NCBI RefSeq assembly: GCF_039539605.1 | Contig: NZ_BAABDL010000041.1 | Location: forward strand, 1 to 58,354 | DNA from: Amphibacillus indicireducens | Lineage (GTDB): Bacteria > Bacillota > Bacilli > Bacillales > Amphibacillaceae | DNA: 58,354 nucleotides | Reading direction: 5' to 3' | Shown here: positions 51,030-58,354 of the stretch, piece after piece | How positions within the stretch are numbered: position 1 is the stretch's first letter | Layout: every line of letters begins with the position of its first letter | Program-made: the position numbers and the translations under genes | The notes under the pieces: model-generated | The model's input: only the letters and a program-made list of their open reading frames with translations | The model's database searches: none | What the model was told of the DNA's origin: nothing

Positions 51030-51926
51030 TTGAATTTGTCACGACTACGTCTAATTTATTTAGCCCAATCCCCTCTAGTTACAAGATCCTTTTTACAAAA
51101 ACTCACCAACGAAGACCCTGATTGCTCTAAAATTTATGATTGTTCATCAAAAGAGCTAGTCGATCATTATCAGTTCAGTAATAAAAAAGCTGAGCAACTC
51201 TATCATTACATCCAACAATTCGATTCAAACCACCCGATCTTAAAAAAACTACGACAGTTTAAAATCTGGACAATCCACGATCAGGACTTTCCTCCATATT
51301 TAAAATACATTCCAGATCCACCAATCATTTTATATGGACTAGGACGGTCTGATTACTTAACGCATTCGCCAGCACTTGCTGTTGTTGGAACGAGAAGGCC
51401 ATCAAAAGATGCTAAAAAGCATATGTATCAATTGTTAAAAACACTAGTTGATCGTGACTGGTTATTCGTGAGTGGCATGGCTAATGGAATTGATGGTTAT
51501 GCCCATCGTATAGCCGATTATTATGGTGGAAAAACAATTGCCGTCATCGCAGGCGGTTTAAGCCACCCTTATCCACCTGAGCACCTCGATTTATTCCAGC
51601 GATTAACTGATAAACATCTCGTTATTTCTGAATATCCACCACACGTAAGACCTGAGCGTTATCATTTTCCTGAACGTAATCGGATCATCAGCGGGTTGGC
51701 TTTTGCAACCCTCGTTTTTGAAGCGCAAGAAAGAAGTGGTTCATTAATTACTGCCGATCAAGCACTAGAACAAGGCCGAGAAGTGATGGCAGTACCCCAT
51801 TCAATTAGTCTCGAACAAGCAAAAGGTTGTCATTCTTTGATCCAAAATGGCGCTAAATTAGTACAAAATACCTATGATATTTTACAAGAATGGGAAGAAT
51901 CAAAACTGAATTGGCAACAAATATGA
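51030..51926 (+). CDS. dprA: DNA-processing protein DprA
   Basis: 298 residues from TTG 51030, eight bases after AAGGAG (GTG 51021 lies within that site). The Rossmann-like core has LAVVGTRRPS, FVSGMANGIDGYAHR, IAVIAGGLSHPYPPEH and FPERNRIISGLAFATLVFEA--RSGSLITADQALEQGR. DprA protects incoming single-stranded DNA and loads RecA during natural transformation. The C-terminal winged-helix domain of some homologues is missing, as in B. subtilis. Confidence 0.93.
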   Translation: MNLSRLRLIYLAQSPLVTRSFLQKLTNEDPDCSKIYDCSSKELVDHYQFSNKKAEQLYHYIQQFDSNHPILKKLRQFKIWTIHDQDFPPYLKYIPDPPIILYGLGRSDYLTHSPALAVVGTRRPSKDAKKHMYQLLKTLVDRDWLFVSGMANGIDGYAHRIADYYGGKTIAVIAGGLSHPYPPEHLDLFQRLTDKHLVISEYPPHVRPERYHFPERNRIISGLAFATLVFEAQERSGSLITADQALEQGREVMAVPHSISLEQAKGCHSLIQNGAKLVQNTYDILQEWEESKLNWQQI

Positions 51927-51977
51927 GCAATATTGCATGGAAATTGATAAAAAACAACCGGTGTAATTATAGAAAAT

Positions 51978-52006
51978 TTGACAAAACAATAGAAAGTATT
52001 TAATAA
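51978..52006 (+). promoter_or_regulatory. Promoter of topA
   Basis: Consensus TTGACA (51978-51983), 17 bp, TAATAA (52001-52006). Confidence 0.65.
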
Positions 52007-52068
52007 TAGTGAAAGTTTATTTAATTCATTTTGGATAAATTATAGTTGATCCCTTGGGAGGGAAAATC

Positions 52069-54147
52069 ATGTCAGATTATTTAGTGATCGTTGAGTCGCC
52101 TGCAAAAGCCAAAACAATTGAACGCTACCTCGGAAAAAAATATACCGTTAAAGCTTCGATGGGACATGTGCGTGACTTACCAAAAAGTAAAATGGGTATC
52201 GATTTTGAAAATGACTATCAGCCGAATTATATAACAATTAGGGGTAAAGGCCCTGTATTAAAAGAGTTAAAAACTGCAGCAAAAAAAGCTAAGAAAATAT
52301 ATTTAGCAGCTGACCCCGATCGCGAAGGTGAAGCGATTGCTTGGCATTTAGCTCACAACTTAAATGTTGATCCAAATTCTGAGTGTCGGGTTGTGTTTAA
52401 TGAAATTACTAAAGAAGCAGTCAAGGATTCATTTAAATCACCAAGATCGATTAATATGGATCTTGTTGATGCACAACAAGGGCGTCGTATTTTAGACCGC
52501 CTAGTAGGTTATAACATTAGTCCATTATTGTGGAAAAAGGTTAAAAAGGGTTTAAGCGCTGGTCGTGTTCAATCCGTTGCAGTCAAGATGATTATTGATC
52601 GTGAAAATGAAATTAAAAAATTTAAACCAGAAGAGTACTGGTCAATTATCGGAAACTTCTTATCCAATGATGAACCATTTGAAGGTTATTTTTATCGCTT
52701 AAATGGTAAGAAATACGACTTACCAAATCAGGAGGCCGTTGATCAAATTTTGAAGCGTATTCCAGAGAAACAATTTACTGTAACTAATGTTACGAAAAAG
52801 GAACGCAAAAGAAATCCAGCTGTGCCGTTTACAACATCTTCATTACAGCAAGAAGCTGCTCGGAAGTTAAACTTTAGAGCACGAAAAACGATGATGATTG
52901 CACAGCAATTATATGAAGGAATTGACCTAGGCAGAAAAGAAGGCGGTATTACGGGTCTGATAACGTATATGCGTACAGATTCAACTCGAATTTCAGAAAC
53001 TGCACGTGTAGAAGGACGAGACTTTATCACTGAACAATATGGTTCCGAATACCTTGGCATCAAGCAAAAGACCAAAAACCAACAACAAGCTCAAGATGCA
53101 CACGAAGCGGTTCGCCCAACGTCTGCTTTCCGTGAACCGAGTAAGGTAAAAGATAAACTATCAAGAGATCAATACCGTCTTTATAAACTAATTTGGGATC
53201 GGTTTATTGCTAGCCTGATGGCGCCAGCAATTATGGATACGATGACCGTCCAATTAGAGCAAAATGATGTCCAATTCCGTGCAACAGGCTCTAAAATAAA
53301 GTTCAAAGGGTTTATGAAGATTTATATTGAAGGTAATGATGACAACGTCAAAGAAGAACACAAACTTCTTCCTGCGCTTGAAGAAGGAATGGTCGTTGAT
53401 GTTGATAAAATTGTTCCTAATCAGCATTTTACGCAACCGCCTCCAAGATATACAGAAGCACGATTAGTCAAGACGATGGAGGAAAACGGCATCGGGCGCC
53501 CGTCGACTTATGCACCAACGTTAGATACAATTCAACGACGTGGTTACGTGACGTTAGATAATAAACGTTTTGTACCAACAGAGCTTGGCGAAATTGTGAT
53601 CAACATGATTATCGAATTTTTCCCTAAAATTATTGATATTGACTTTACAGCTAAAATGGAAACTGATCTTGACCAAATTGAAGCTGGTGAAAGTAACTGG
53701 GTCACAGTCATCGATCATTTCTATCAAGATTTTGAGAAGAAATTAAAAATTGCAGAAAAAGAAATGGAAAATGTCGAGATTAAAGATGAACCAGCGGGTG
53801 AGGACTGTGAGAAATGTGGTAACCCAATGGTGATTAAAATGGGCCGCTACGGTAAATTTATGGCCTGTTCAAACTTCCCTGACTGTCGAAATACAAAGGC
53901 GATCTTAAAGGAAATTGGTGTGACTTGTCCGAAATGTAAGCAGGGCCAAGTCGTTGAGCGTAAATCGAAGAAAAGACGGATATTCTATGGATGTGACCAA
54001 TATCCCGAATGTGATTTTATCTCTTGGGATAAGCCAGTTGCTCGTAACTGTCCAAACTGTACTGAGCAATTAGTCGAGAAGAAATCAAAACAAGGTGTAA
54101 CCGTACAATGTATTGCATGTGATTATAAAGAAGCTACTCAGAAATAG
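52069..54147 (+). CDS. topA: DNA topoisomerase I
   Basis: 692 residues from ATG 52069 behind GGGAGGG. The Toprim domain opens MSDYLVIVESPAKAKTIE with ADPDREGEAIAWHL. The active-site Tyr is in GLITYMRTDSTRIS. Three C-terminal zinc ribbons each have paired cysteines (CEKCG/CSNFPDC, CPKC/CDQYPEC, CPNC/CIAC). It relaxes negative supercoils. In B. subtilis trmFO follows; it is absent here. Confidence 0.96.
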   Translation: MSDYLVIVESPAKAKTIERYLGKKYTVKASMGHVRDLPKSKMGIDFENDYQPNYITIRGKGPVLKELKTAAKKAKKIYLAADPDREGEAIAWHLAHNLNVDPNSECRVVFNEITKEAVKDSFKSPRSINMDLVDAQQGRRILDRLVGYNISPLLWKKVKKGLSAGRVQSVAVKMIIDRENEIKKFKPEEYWSIIGNFLSNDEPFEGYFYRLNGKKYDLPNQEAVDQILKRIPEKQFTVTNVTKKERKRNPAVPFTTSSLQQEAARKLNFRARKTMMIAQQLYEGIDLGRKEGGITGLITYMRTDSTRISETARVEGRDFITEQYGSEYLGIKQKTKNQQQAQDAHEAVRPTSAFREPSKVKDKLSRDQYRLYKLIWDRFIASLMAPAIMDTMTVQLEQNDVQFRATGSKIKFKGFMKIYIEGNDDNVKEEHKLLPALEEGMVVDVDKIVPNQHFTQPPPRYTEARLVKTMEENGIGRPSTYAPTLDTIQRRGYVTLDNKRFVPTELGEIVINMIIEFFPKIIDIDFTAKMETDLDQIEAGESNWVTVIDHFYQDFEKKLKIAEKEMENVEIKDEPAGEDCEKCGNPMVIKMGRYGKFMACSNFPDCRNTKAILKEIGVTCPKCKQGQVVERKSKKRRIFYGCDQYPECDFISWDKPVARNCPNCTEQLVEKKSKQGVTVQCIACDYKEATQK

Positions 54148-54181
54148 TTTTTGATTACAATCATTAAAGCTATTCAGCAAA

Positions 54182-54220
54182 AACCGTGTGAAGTTCAAGC
54201 TAAGCTTGCTTCACGCGGTT
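54182..54220 (+). terminator. Terminator after topA
   Basis: AACCGTGTGAAG / CTTCACGCGGTT (one G-U) plus an inner CAAGCT/AGCTTG make a long stem. The T-run is weak. The rest of 54148-54520 contains the xerC promoter and leader and no gene; trmFO would be expected here. Confidence 0.65.
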
Positions 54221-54385
54221 CTATTTGTCTGAAATCAAACGTGTTTTACTATGTGAAGTAGAACACTCTTTAATTGATTATCGATCGCACTGTGTAGTAA
54301 ACTAACAAACGAATAACGTTGATTGAATGCAGAAAAAGATGATTAAATCAGCTGTATTGGCCAATTTATTTACTAGTTGAAATAT

Positions 54386-54415
54386 TTGCTAGAAGATAAA
54401 TAACTATGGTATGAT
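54386..54415 (+). promoter_or_regulatory. Promoter of xerC-hslV-hslU-codY
   Basis: TTGCTA (54386-54391), 18 bp, TATGAT (54410-54415) preceded by TGG (extended -10). A leader of about 100 nt precedes xerC. Confidence 0.6.
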
Positions 54416-54520
54416 GAAATGGAAGTAAAGATTCAGAACTTTAATATTATTCGGAGAATGAGTTGCATTCAAGAAGACATTATGATACGGTTTAATCGCT
54501 TATATTAAAGAGGGGCTATT

Positions 54521-55426
54521 ATGGATAACAATCAGCTTCAAGAGCAGTTTAGTTTATATTTAAAAATCGAGAAAGATGTCTCACCATATACATTAAAGTA
54601 TTATAACCAAGATATTGATGATTTTAAAGTTTTTTTAAATCAAGAACAAATTTTCAGTTTTACTGATATTGATGATCGAGTCGTACGCTTTTTTCTAACT
54701 TATCTTTACCAAAGAAAATTAAGTCGAAAAAGTGTTGCCCGAAAAATTTCTAGCTTAAGAACATTTTATAAGTATCTCGAGCGAGAAAAAATAACGACTA
54801 GCAACCCTTTTTTAACAGTCTCATTACCAAAAACTGAACAAACTTTGCCGCATTTTTTGTATGAAGAAGAGATTAAAGAACTATTTACAATTAGTGACTT
54901 AACGACACCACTTGGTCAACGGAACCAAGCATTAATTGAGTTAATGTATGCAACTGGTATCCGTGTCAGTGAGCTTGTCAACTTGACGATAGATGCGATT
55001 GATTTTTCGTTAGCAACAATTTTAGTGTTGGGAAAGGGGAGAAAGGAACGTTATGTTCCATTTGGTTCATATGCTAGAGATGCATTACGTTTATACATTA
55101 GTGAAGGAAGAGAAGTATTGCTAAAGAAAAATTCAGCTGGTACAGATGCTCTTTTTTTAAACTCAAATGGAAAACAATTAACGACACGTGGTGTTAGCTA
55201 CATTCTCAATAAAATTGTTGAAGAAGCTGCAACTACGATCCACATCCATCCCCACGCTTTACGCCACACATTTGCTACGCATATGCTAAATGCAGGTGCA
55301 GACTTACGGAGTGTACAAGAATTATTGGGGCATGATCATCTATCCTCAACACAAGTTTATACACACGTATCAAAGGATCGTTTGAAGGATGTGTATATGA
55401 AAGCGCATCCAAGAGCGAAGTTATAA
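54521..55426 (+). CDS. xerC: Tyrosine recombinase XerC (CodV)
   Basis: 301 residues. The N-terminal SAM-like core-binding domain (1-100) begins FSLYLKIEKDVSPYTLKYY. Catalytic residues are all visible: Arg in ATGIRVSEL, Lys in GKGRKER, His-x-x-Arg in HPHALRHTFATH, His in LLGHDHLSST and nucleophile Tyr in VYTHVS. It resolves chromosome dimers at dif with XerD. It heads the codV-clpQY-codY operon. Confidence 0.94.
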   Translation: MDNNQLQEQFSLYLKIEKDVSPYTLKYYNQDIDDFKVFLNQEQIFSFTDIDDRVVRFFLTYLYQRKLSRKSVARKISSLRTFYKYLEREKITTSNPFLTVSLPKTEQTLPHFLYEEEIKELFTISDLTTPLGQRNQALIELMYATGIRVSELVNLTIDAIDFSLATILVLGKGRKERYVPFGSYARDALRLYISEGREVLLKKNSAGTDALFLNSNGKQLTTRGVSYILNKIVEEAATTIHIHPHALRHTFATHMLNAGADLRSVQELLGHDHLSSTQVYTHVSKDRLKDVYMKAHPRAKL

Positions 55427-55440
55427 AACGAGGTGAAAAT

Positions 55441-55992
55441 ATGGAAACAGAATTCCATGCAACAACGATATTTGCTGTTCATCATAAAGGTCAATGCGCA
55501 ATGAGTGGTGATGGACAAGTGACGATGGGGAATGCTGTCGTTATGAAGCATAAAGCGAGAAAAGTTCGAAAATTATTTAACGGACAAGTTTTAGCTGGAT
55601 TTGCTGGTTCAGTTGCTGATGCTTTCACATTGTATGAGAAGTTTGAGGCAAAACTGGAAACTTATAATGGTAATTTAGAGCGTTCTGCTGTTGAATTAGC
55701 TAAAGAATGGCGTAGTGATAAAGCGTTACGACAATTAGAAGCATTATTAATTGTCATGAATAAAGAAACAATTTTGCTCGTATCGGGGACAGGAGAAGTG
55801 ATTGAACCGGATGATGGTATCTTAGCGATCGGCTCTGGAGGTAATTTTGCTCTGGCAGCAGGAAGAGCATTAAAACGTTATAGCCCAGAAAAGAGTGCGA
55901 GTGAAATCGCCCGTGCAGCTTTAGAGATTGCAAGTGAAATATGTGTTTATACAAATGATCAAATAATCCTTGAAACACTCGAAAATGAATAA
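55441..55992 (+). CDS. hslV: HslV peptidase subunit (ClpQ/CodW)
   Basis: 183 residues, close to B. subtilis ClpQ along its length (AMSGDGQVTMGNAVVMKHKARKVRKLF, AGFAGSVADAF). The N-terminus METEFHATTIFAV lacks the Ser2 nucleophile reported for B. subtilis. The threonine pair at 8-9 aligns with the N-terminal Thr of E. coli HslV, so a seven-residue propeptide would need removal. It forms a two-ring peptidase with HslU, encoded 12 bp downstream. Confidence 0.94.
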   Translation: METEFHATTIFAVHHKGQCAMSGDGQVTMGNAVVMKHKARKVRKLFNGQVLAGFAGSVADAFTLYEKFEAKLETYNGNLERSAVELAKEWRSDKALRQLEALLIVMNKETILLVSGTGEVIEPDDGILAIGSGGNFALAAGRALKRYSPEKSASEIARAALEIASEICVYTNDQIILETLENE

Positions 55993-56007
55993 CTAGGAGG
56001 TGATTTG

Positions 56008-57405
56008 TTGAGTTTAGATCTTACACCTAAAGAAATTGTTAAGGAATTAAATCGGTACATTGTCGGTCAGAATCAAGCAAAACGATCTGTGGCAATTGCC
56101 TTAAGGAACCGGTACCGCCGGATGAAAATTGCAGACGATTTTCGTGAAGAAATCATTCCAAAAAATATCCTTATGATTGGGCCGACAGGAGTAGGAAAAA
56201 CGGAGATTGCTAGACGTTTAGCCAAACTAGTTGGTGCACCTTTTGTCAAAGTAGAGGCAACAAAGTTTACTGAAGTTGGTTATGTTGGTCGTGACGTCGA
56301 ATCGATGATCCGTGACTTAGTTGAAATGGCAATTCGGATGGTTAAACAAGAAAAGATGACTGAGGTTGAAGCTAAAGCAGAAGAGTTAGCAAATAAAGCG
56401 TTAGTTAATTTACTTGTGCCAATAGCGAAGAAACAACAGAATCAAATTAAAAATCCATTTGAAGTATTTTTTCAACAAGCGCAAGATCAACCAGAAACAG
56501 ACGATCAGCCACAACTCAATGAAGAAAAAATTAAAAAGCGTAAGCAAGTTGAACATAAATTAGCACTTGGTGAATTAGAAGATACATTTGTGACGATCGA
56601 GGTTGAAGAGAGTCAGCATTCAATGTTTGATATGATGCAAGGAACAGGTATGGAACAAATGGGTGTTAATATGCAAGACATGTTTGGTCAGCTGATGCCG
56701 AAAAAAATGAAAAAACGAAAATTAACTGTTAGTGAAGCACGCAAAATTCTCACCCAACAAGAAGCACAAAAGTTAATTGATATGGAAGAAGTTACTCAAC
56801 TTGCTCTAGAGCGTGTTGAACAAGCTGGCATGGTTTTTATTGATGAAATTGATAAAGTTGCCGGTAAAAGTGAAGGGCAAGTCGATGTGTCGCGGGAAGG
56901 TGTCCAACGTGATATTTTGCCAATTATTGAAGGTTCAACAGTTGTGACAAAGTATGGACCTGTTAAGACAGATCACATTTTATTTATTGCAGCTGGAGCC
57001 TTCCATATGGCAAAACCATCTGATTTAATTCCAGAACTACAGGGACGATTCCCAATTAGGGTTGAGCTAGAGAAGTTATCGGTAGATGACTTTAAGCGCA
57101 TATTATCAGAACCCTCCAATGCATTACTGAAACAATATCAAGCATTATTAAAAACAGAAGAGATTGACGTCATATTTACTGATGCTGCAATTACACGGAT
57201 TGCTGAGATCGCATATGAAGTGAACCAGGAAACAGATAATATTGGCGCACGTCGTCTGCACACAATTTTAGAAAAGCTACTTGAAGACCTATTATTTGAG
57301 GCTGATGACATCACAATGCCATCAATTGAAATCACACCACAGTATGTAGATGAGAAGTTGAAAGCAGTCGTTAAAAACAGAGATTTACGTCAATACATTT
57401 TATAA
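56008..57405 (+). CDS. hslU: HslU ATPase subunit (ClpY)
   Basis: 465 residues from TTG 56008, seven bases after AGGAGG; the adjacent TTG 56005 is only four bases away. AAA+ motifs: GPTGVGKTEIARRLA, sensor and Walker B MVFIDEIDKVAGK, EGVQRDILPIIEGS and DNIGARRLHTILE. The I-domain (about 110-230) has NPFEVFFQQAQ and a Met-rich SMFDMMQGTGMEQMGV stretch. It unfolds substrates for HslV. Its C-terminal DLRQYIL tail fits into HslV. Confidence 0.95.
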   Translation: MSLDLTPKEIVKELNRYIVGQNQAKRSVAIALRNRYRRMKIADDFREEIIPKNILMIGPTGVGKTEIARRLAKLVGAPFVKVEATKFTEVGYVGRDVESMIRDLVEMAIRMVKQEKMTEVEAKAEELANKALVNLLVPIAKKQQNQIKNPFEVFFQQAQDQPETDDQPQLNEEKIKKRKQVEHKLALGELEDTFVTIEVEESQHSMFDMMQGTGMEQMGVNMQDMFGQLMPKKMKKRKLTVSEARKILTQQEAQKLIDMEEVTQLALERVEQAGMVFIDEIDKVAGKSEGQVDVSREGVQRDILPIIEGSTVVTKYGPVKTDHILFIAAGAFHMAKPSDLIPELQGRFPIRVELEKLSVDDFKRILSEPSNALLKQYQALLKTEEIDVIFTDAAITRIAEIAYEVNQETDNIGARRLHTILEKLLEDLLFEADDITMPSIEITPQYVDEKLKAVVKNRDLRQYIL

Positions 57406-57437
57406 GTATTTTTTGATCAAGGAAACGGAGGAATAGT

Positions 57438-58223
57438 ATGGAACTACTAACACGTACTAGAAAAATTAATTCAATTTTACAAGGCGCAAAAGCGAAGTCT
57501 GTTAATTACAATGAGATGGCAGTAACATTGCAAGAAATTATCGGAGCAAATGTTTTTGTTGTGAGTAATAAAGGAAAACTATTAGGATTTTCAATCAATC
57601 AAAAAATTGAAAATCCAAGAATGATCGCAATGCTTGAAGAACGTCAATTCCCGCTCGAATTTACTGAAAGTTTATTCGATATTCATGAAACAACAGCAAA
57701 TTTAGATATTGACAGTCCTTATACGGCGTTCCCTGTTGAAAATAAAGACCTCTTTAAAGATGGACTAACAACGATCGTTCCGATTATTGGGAGTGGGGAG
57801 CGGTTAGGAACATTGATGTTAAGTCGCTTGGATACAGTATTTAACAATGATGATCTTCTCTTAGCTGAATATGGTGCTACGGTTGTTGGAATGGAAATTC
57901 TCAACGTCAAAACAAAAGAGATTGAGAAAGAAGCACGTTCAAAAGCAGTTGTGCAAATGGCGATTAGCTCACTTTCATATAGTGAATTAGAAGCGATTGA
58001 GCATATTTTTGCAGAATTAGATGGGAAAGAAGGATTACTCGTCGCAAGTAAAATTGCTGATCGGGTTGGGATTACGAGATCTGTAATTGTTAATGCGTTA
58101 AGAAAGCTAGAAAGCGCTGGTGTGATTGAATCACGATCACTAGGAATGAAAGGAACTTATATTAAAGTACTTAACGATAAGTTTCTTCTCAAGCTCCAAA
58201 AACTTAAATCTGAAGATAATTAA
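57438..58223 (+). CDS. codY: GTP-sensing global transcriptional repressor CodY
   Basis: 261 residues. The N-terminal GAF domain binds branched-chain amino acids (residues about 1-155, beginning MELLTRTRKINSILQ). A linker helix leads to a winged helix-turn-helix with ASKIADRVGITRSVIVNALRKLESAGVIESRS. CodY represses starvation genes when GTP and Ile/Leu/Val are plentiful. GGAGG precedes ATG 57438. It closes the operon and a strong terminator follows. Confidence 0.96.
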   Translation: MELLTRTRKINSILQGAKAKSVNYNEMAVTLQEIIGANVFVVSNKGKLLGFSINQKIENPRMIAMLEERQFPLEFTESLFDIHETTANLDIDSPYTAFPVENKDLFKDGLTTIVPIIGSGERLGTLMLSRLDTVFNNDDLLLAEYGATVVGMEILNVKTKEIEKEARSKAVVQMAISSLSYSELEAIEHIFAELDGKEGLLVASKIADRVGITRSVIVNALRKLESAGVIESRSLGMKGTYIKVLNDKFLLKLQKLKSEDN

Positions 58224-58258
58224 AAAAACCTTGCATGATTTTTCATGCAAGGTTTTTT
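58222..58258 (+). terminator. Terminator after codY
   Basis: AAAAACCTTGCATGA / TCATGCAAGGTTTTT with a T-run, overlapping the stop codon. Confidence 0.92.
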
Positions 58259-58283
58259 ATCCAAAAATATAAGTCTAACTATT

Positions 58284-58354
58284 TACCCTAGATTATTCAT
58301 AGCCCAATCATAAAACCTGAATAAACCGCATCAAATCAATTAAAAATAACCAAT
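58284..58354 (-). mobile_element. End of a probable insertion sequence (copy 2, truncated by window edge)
   Basis: TACCCTAGATTATTCA starts an inverted copy of the element at 1-122. Alignment by eye gives 58 of 70 identical, with the last 22 bases identical. On the minus strand the frame reads IGYF and stops, as in copy 1. The element continues beyond the window. Confidence 0.55.

Noticed and set aside
52743..53075. A 110-codon minus-strand frame inside topA
   Set aside because: It is antisense to conserved topoisomerase coding sequence with no ribosome site or recognisable domain. The same applies to 292-621 and 22789-23106.
54221..54385. A trmFO remnant between topA and xerC
   Set aside because: I translated by eye and saw no FAD-binding GxGxxG motif or other TrmFO-like segment in this stretch.

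Overview
This window is chromosomal DNA from a low-G+C, Gram-positive, spore-forming bacterium, best placed in Bacillaceae. The long collinear block from rqcH/yloB to codY follows the Bacillus subtilis order closely. An intact 29-residue SpoVM, a FapR operator, CodY, PrkC/PrpC and RemA all fit that family. Absence of sucCD and several other genes from their usual places suggests a streamlined or fermentative lineage, but genus cannot be assigned from sequence reading alone.

Layout. Positions 1-122 and 58284-58354 are inverted, diverged copies of one element, probably insertion-sequence ends, so the window is bracketed by related repeats. Positions 186-1035 hold a decaying accessory patch: a small partner ORF, a retropepsin-like protease gene with an in-frame stop, and a RelE-type toxin remnant with a stop and a frameshift. 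A DEAD-box RNA helicase and a GIY-YIG protein follow. Then comes a four-gene ECF sigma / membrane protein / ABC transporter operon (3228-6545).

The conserved block starts at 6711. It runs rqcH(-), Ca2+-ATPase, yloC, remA, gmk, rpoZ, coaBC, priA, fmt, rsmB, prpC, prkC, rsgA, rpe, thiN, spoVM. After spoVM lies a 52-bp tandem repeat array (24843-25512), then rpmB(-), an IS30-family insertion sequence, a lipoprotein gene(-), yloU, fakA and recG. Next is the fatty-acid operon fapR-plsX-fabD-fabG-acpP under a visible FapR operator. It is followed by rnc, a UPF0435 gene(-), smc, ftsY, ylxM, ffh, rpsP, khpA, a MITE-like structured repeat (44441-44574), rimM, trmD, rplS, lepB, rbgA, rnhB, ylqG, ylqH, dprA, topA, xerC, hslV, hslU and codY.

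Functional themes are translation and ribosome assembly (rpoZ, fmt, rsmB, rsgA, rbgA, rpsP, rplS, rimM, trmD, rqcH), protein targeting (ftsY, ylxM, ffh, lepB), membrane lipid synthesis (fap operon, fakA), chromosome maintenance (priA, recG, smc, rnhB, topA, xerC, dprA) and nutrient/serine-threonine signalling (prkC/prpC, codY). Compared with B. subtilis as I recall it, def, rlmN, sdaAB/sdaAA, ylqD, sucCD and trmFO are missing from their expected slots. Several of those slots are now occupied by repeats, hairpins or terminators.
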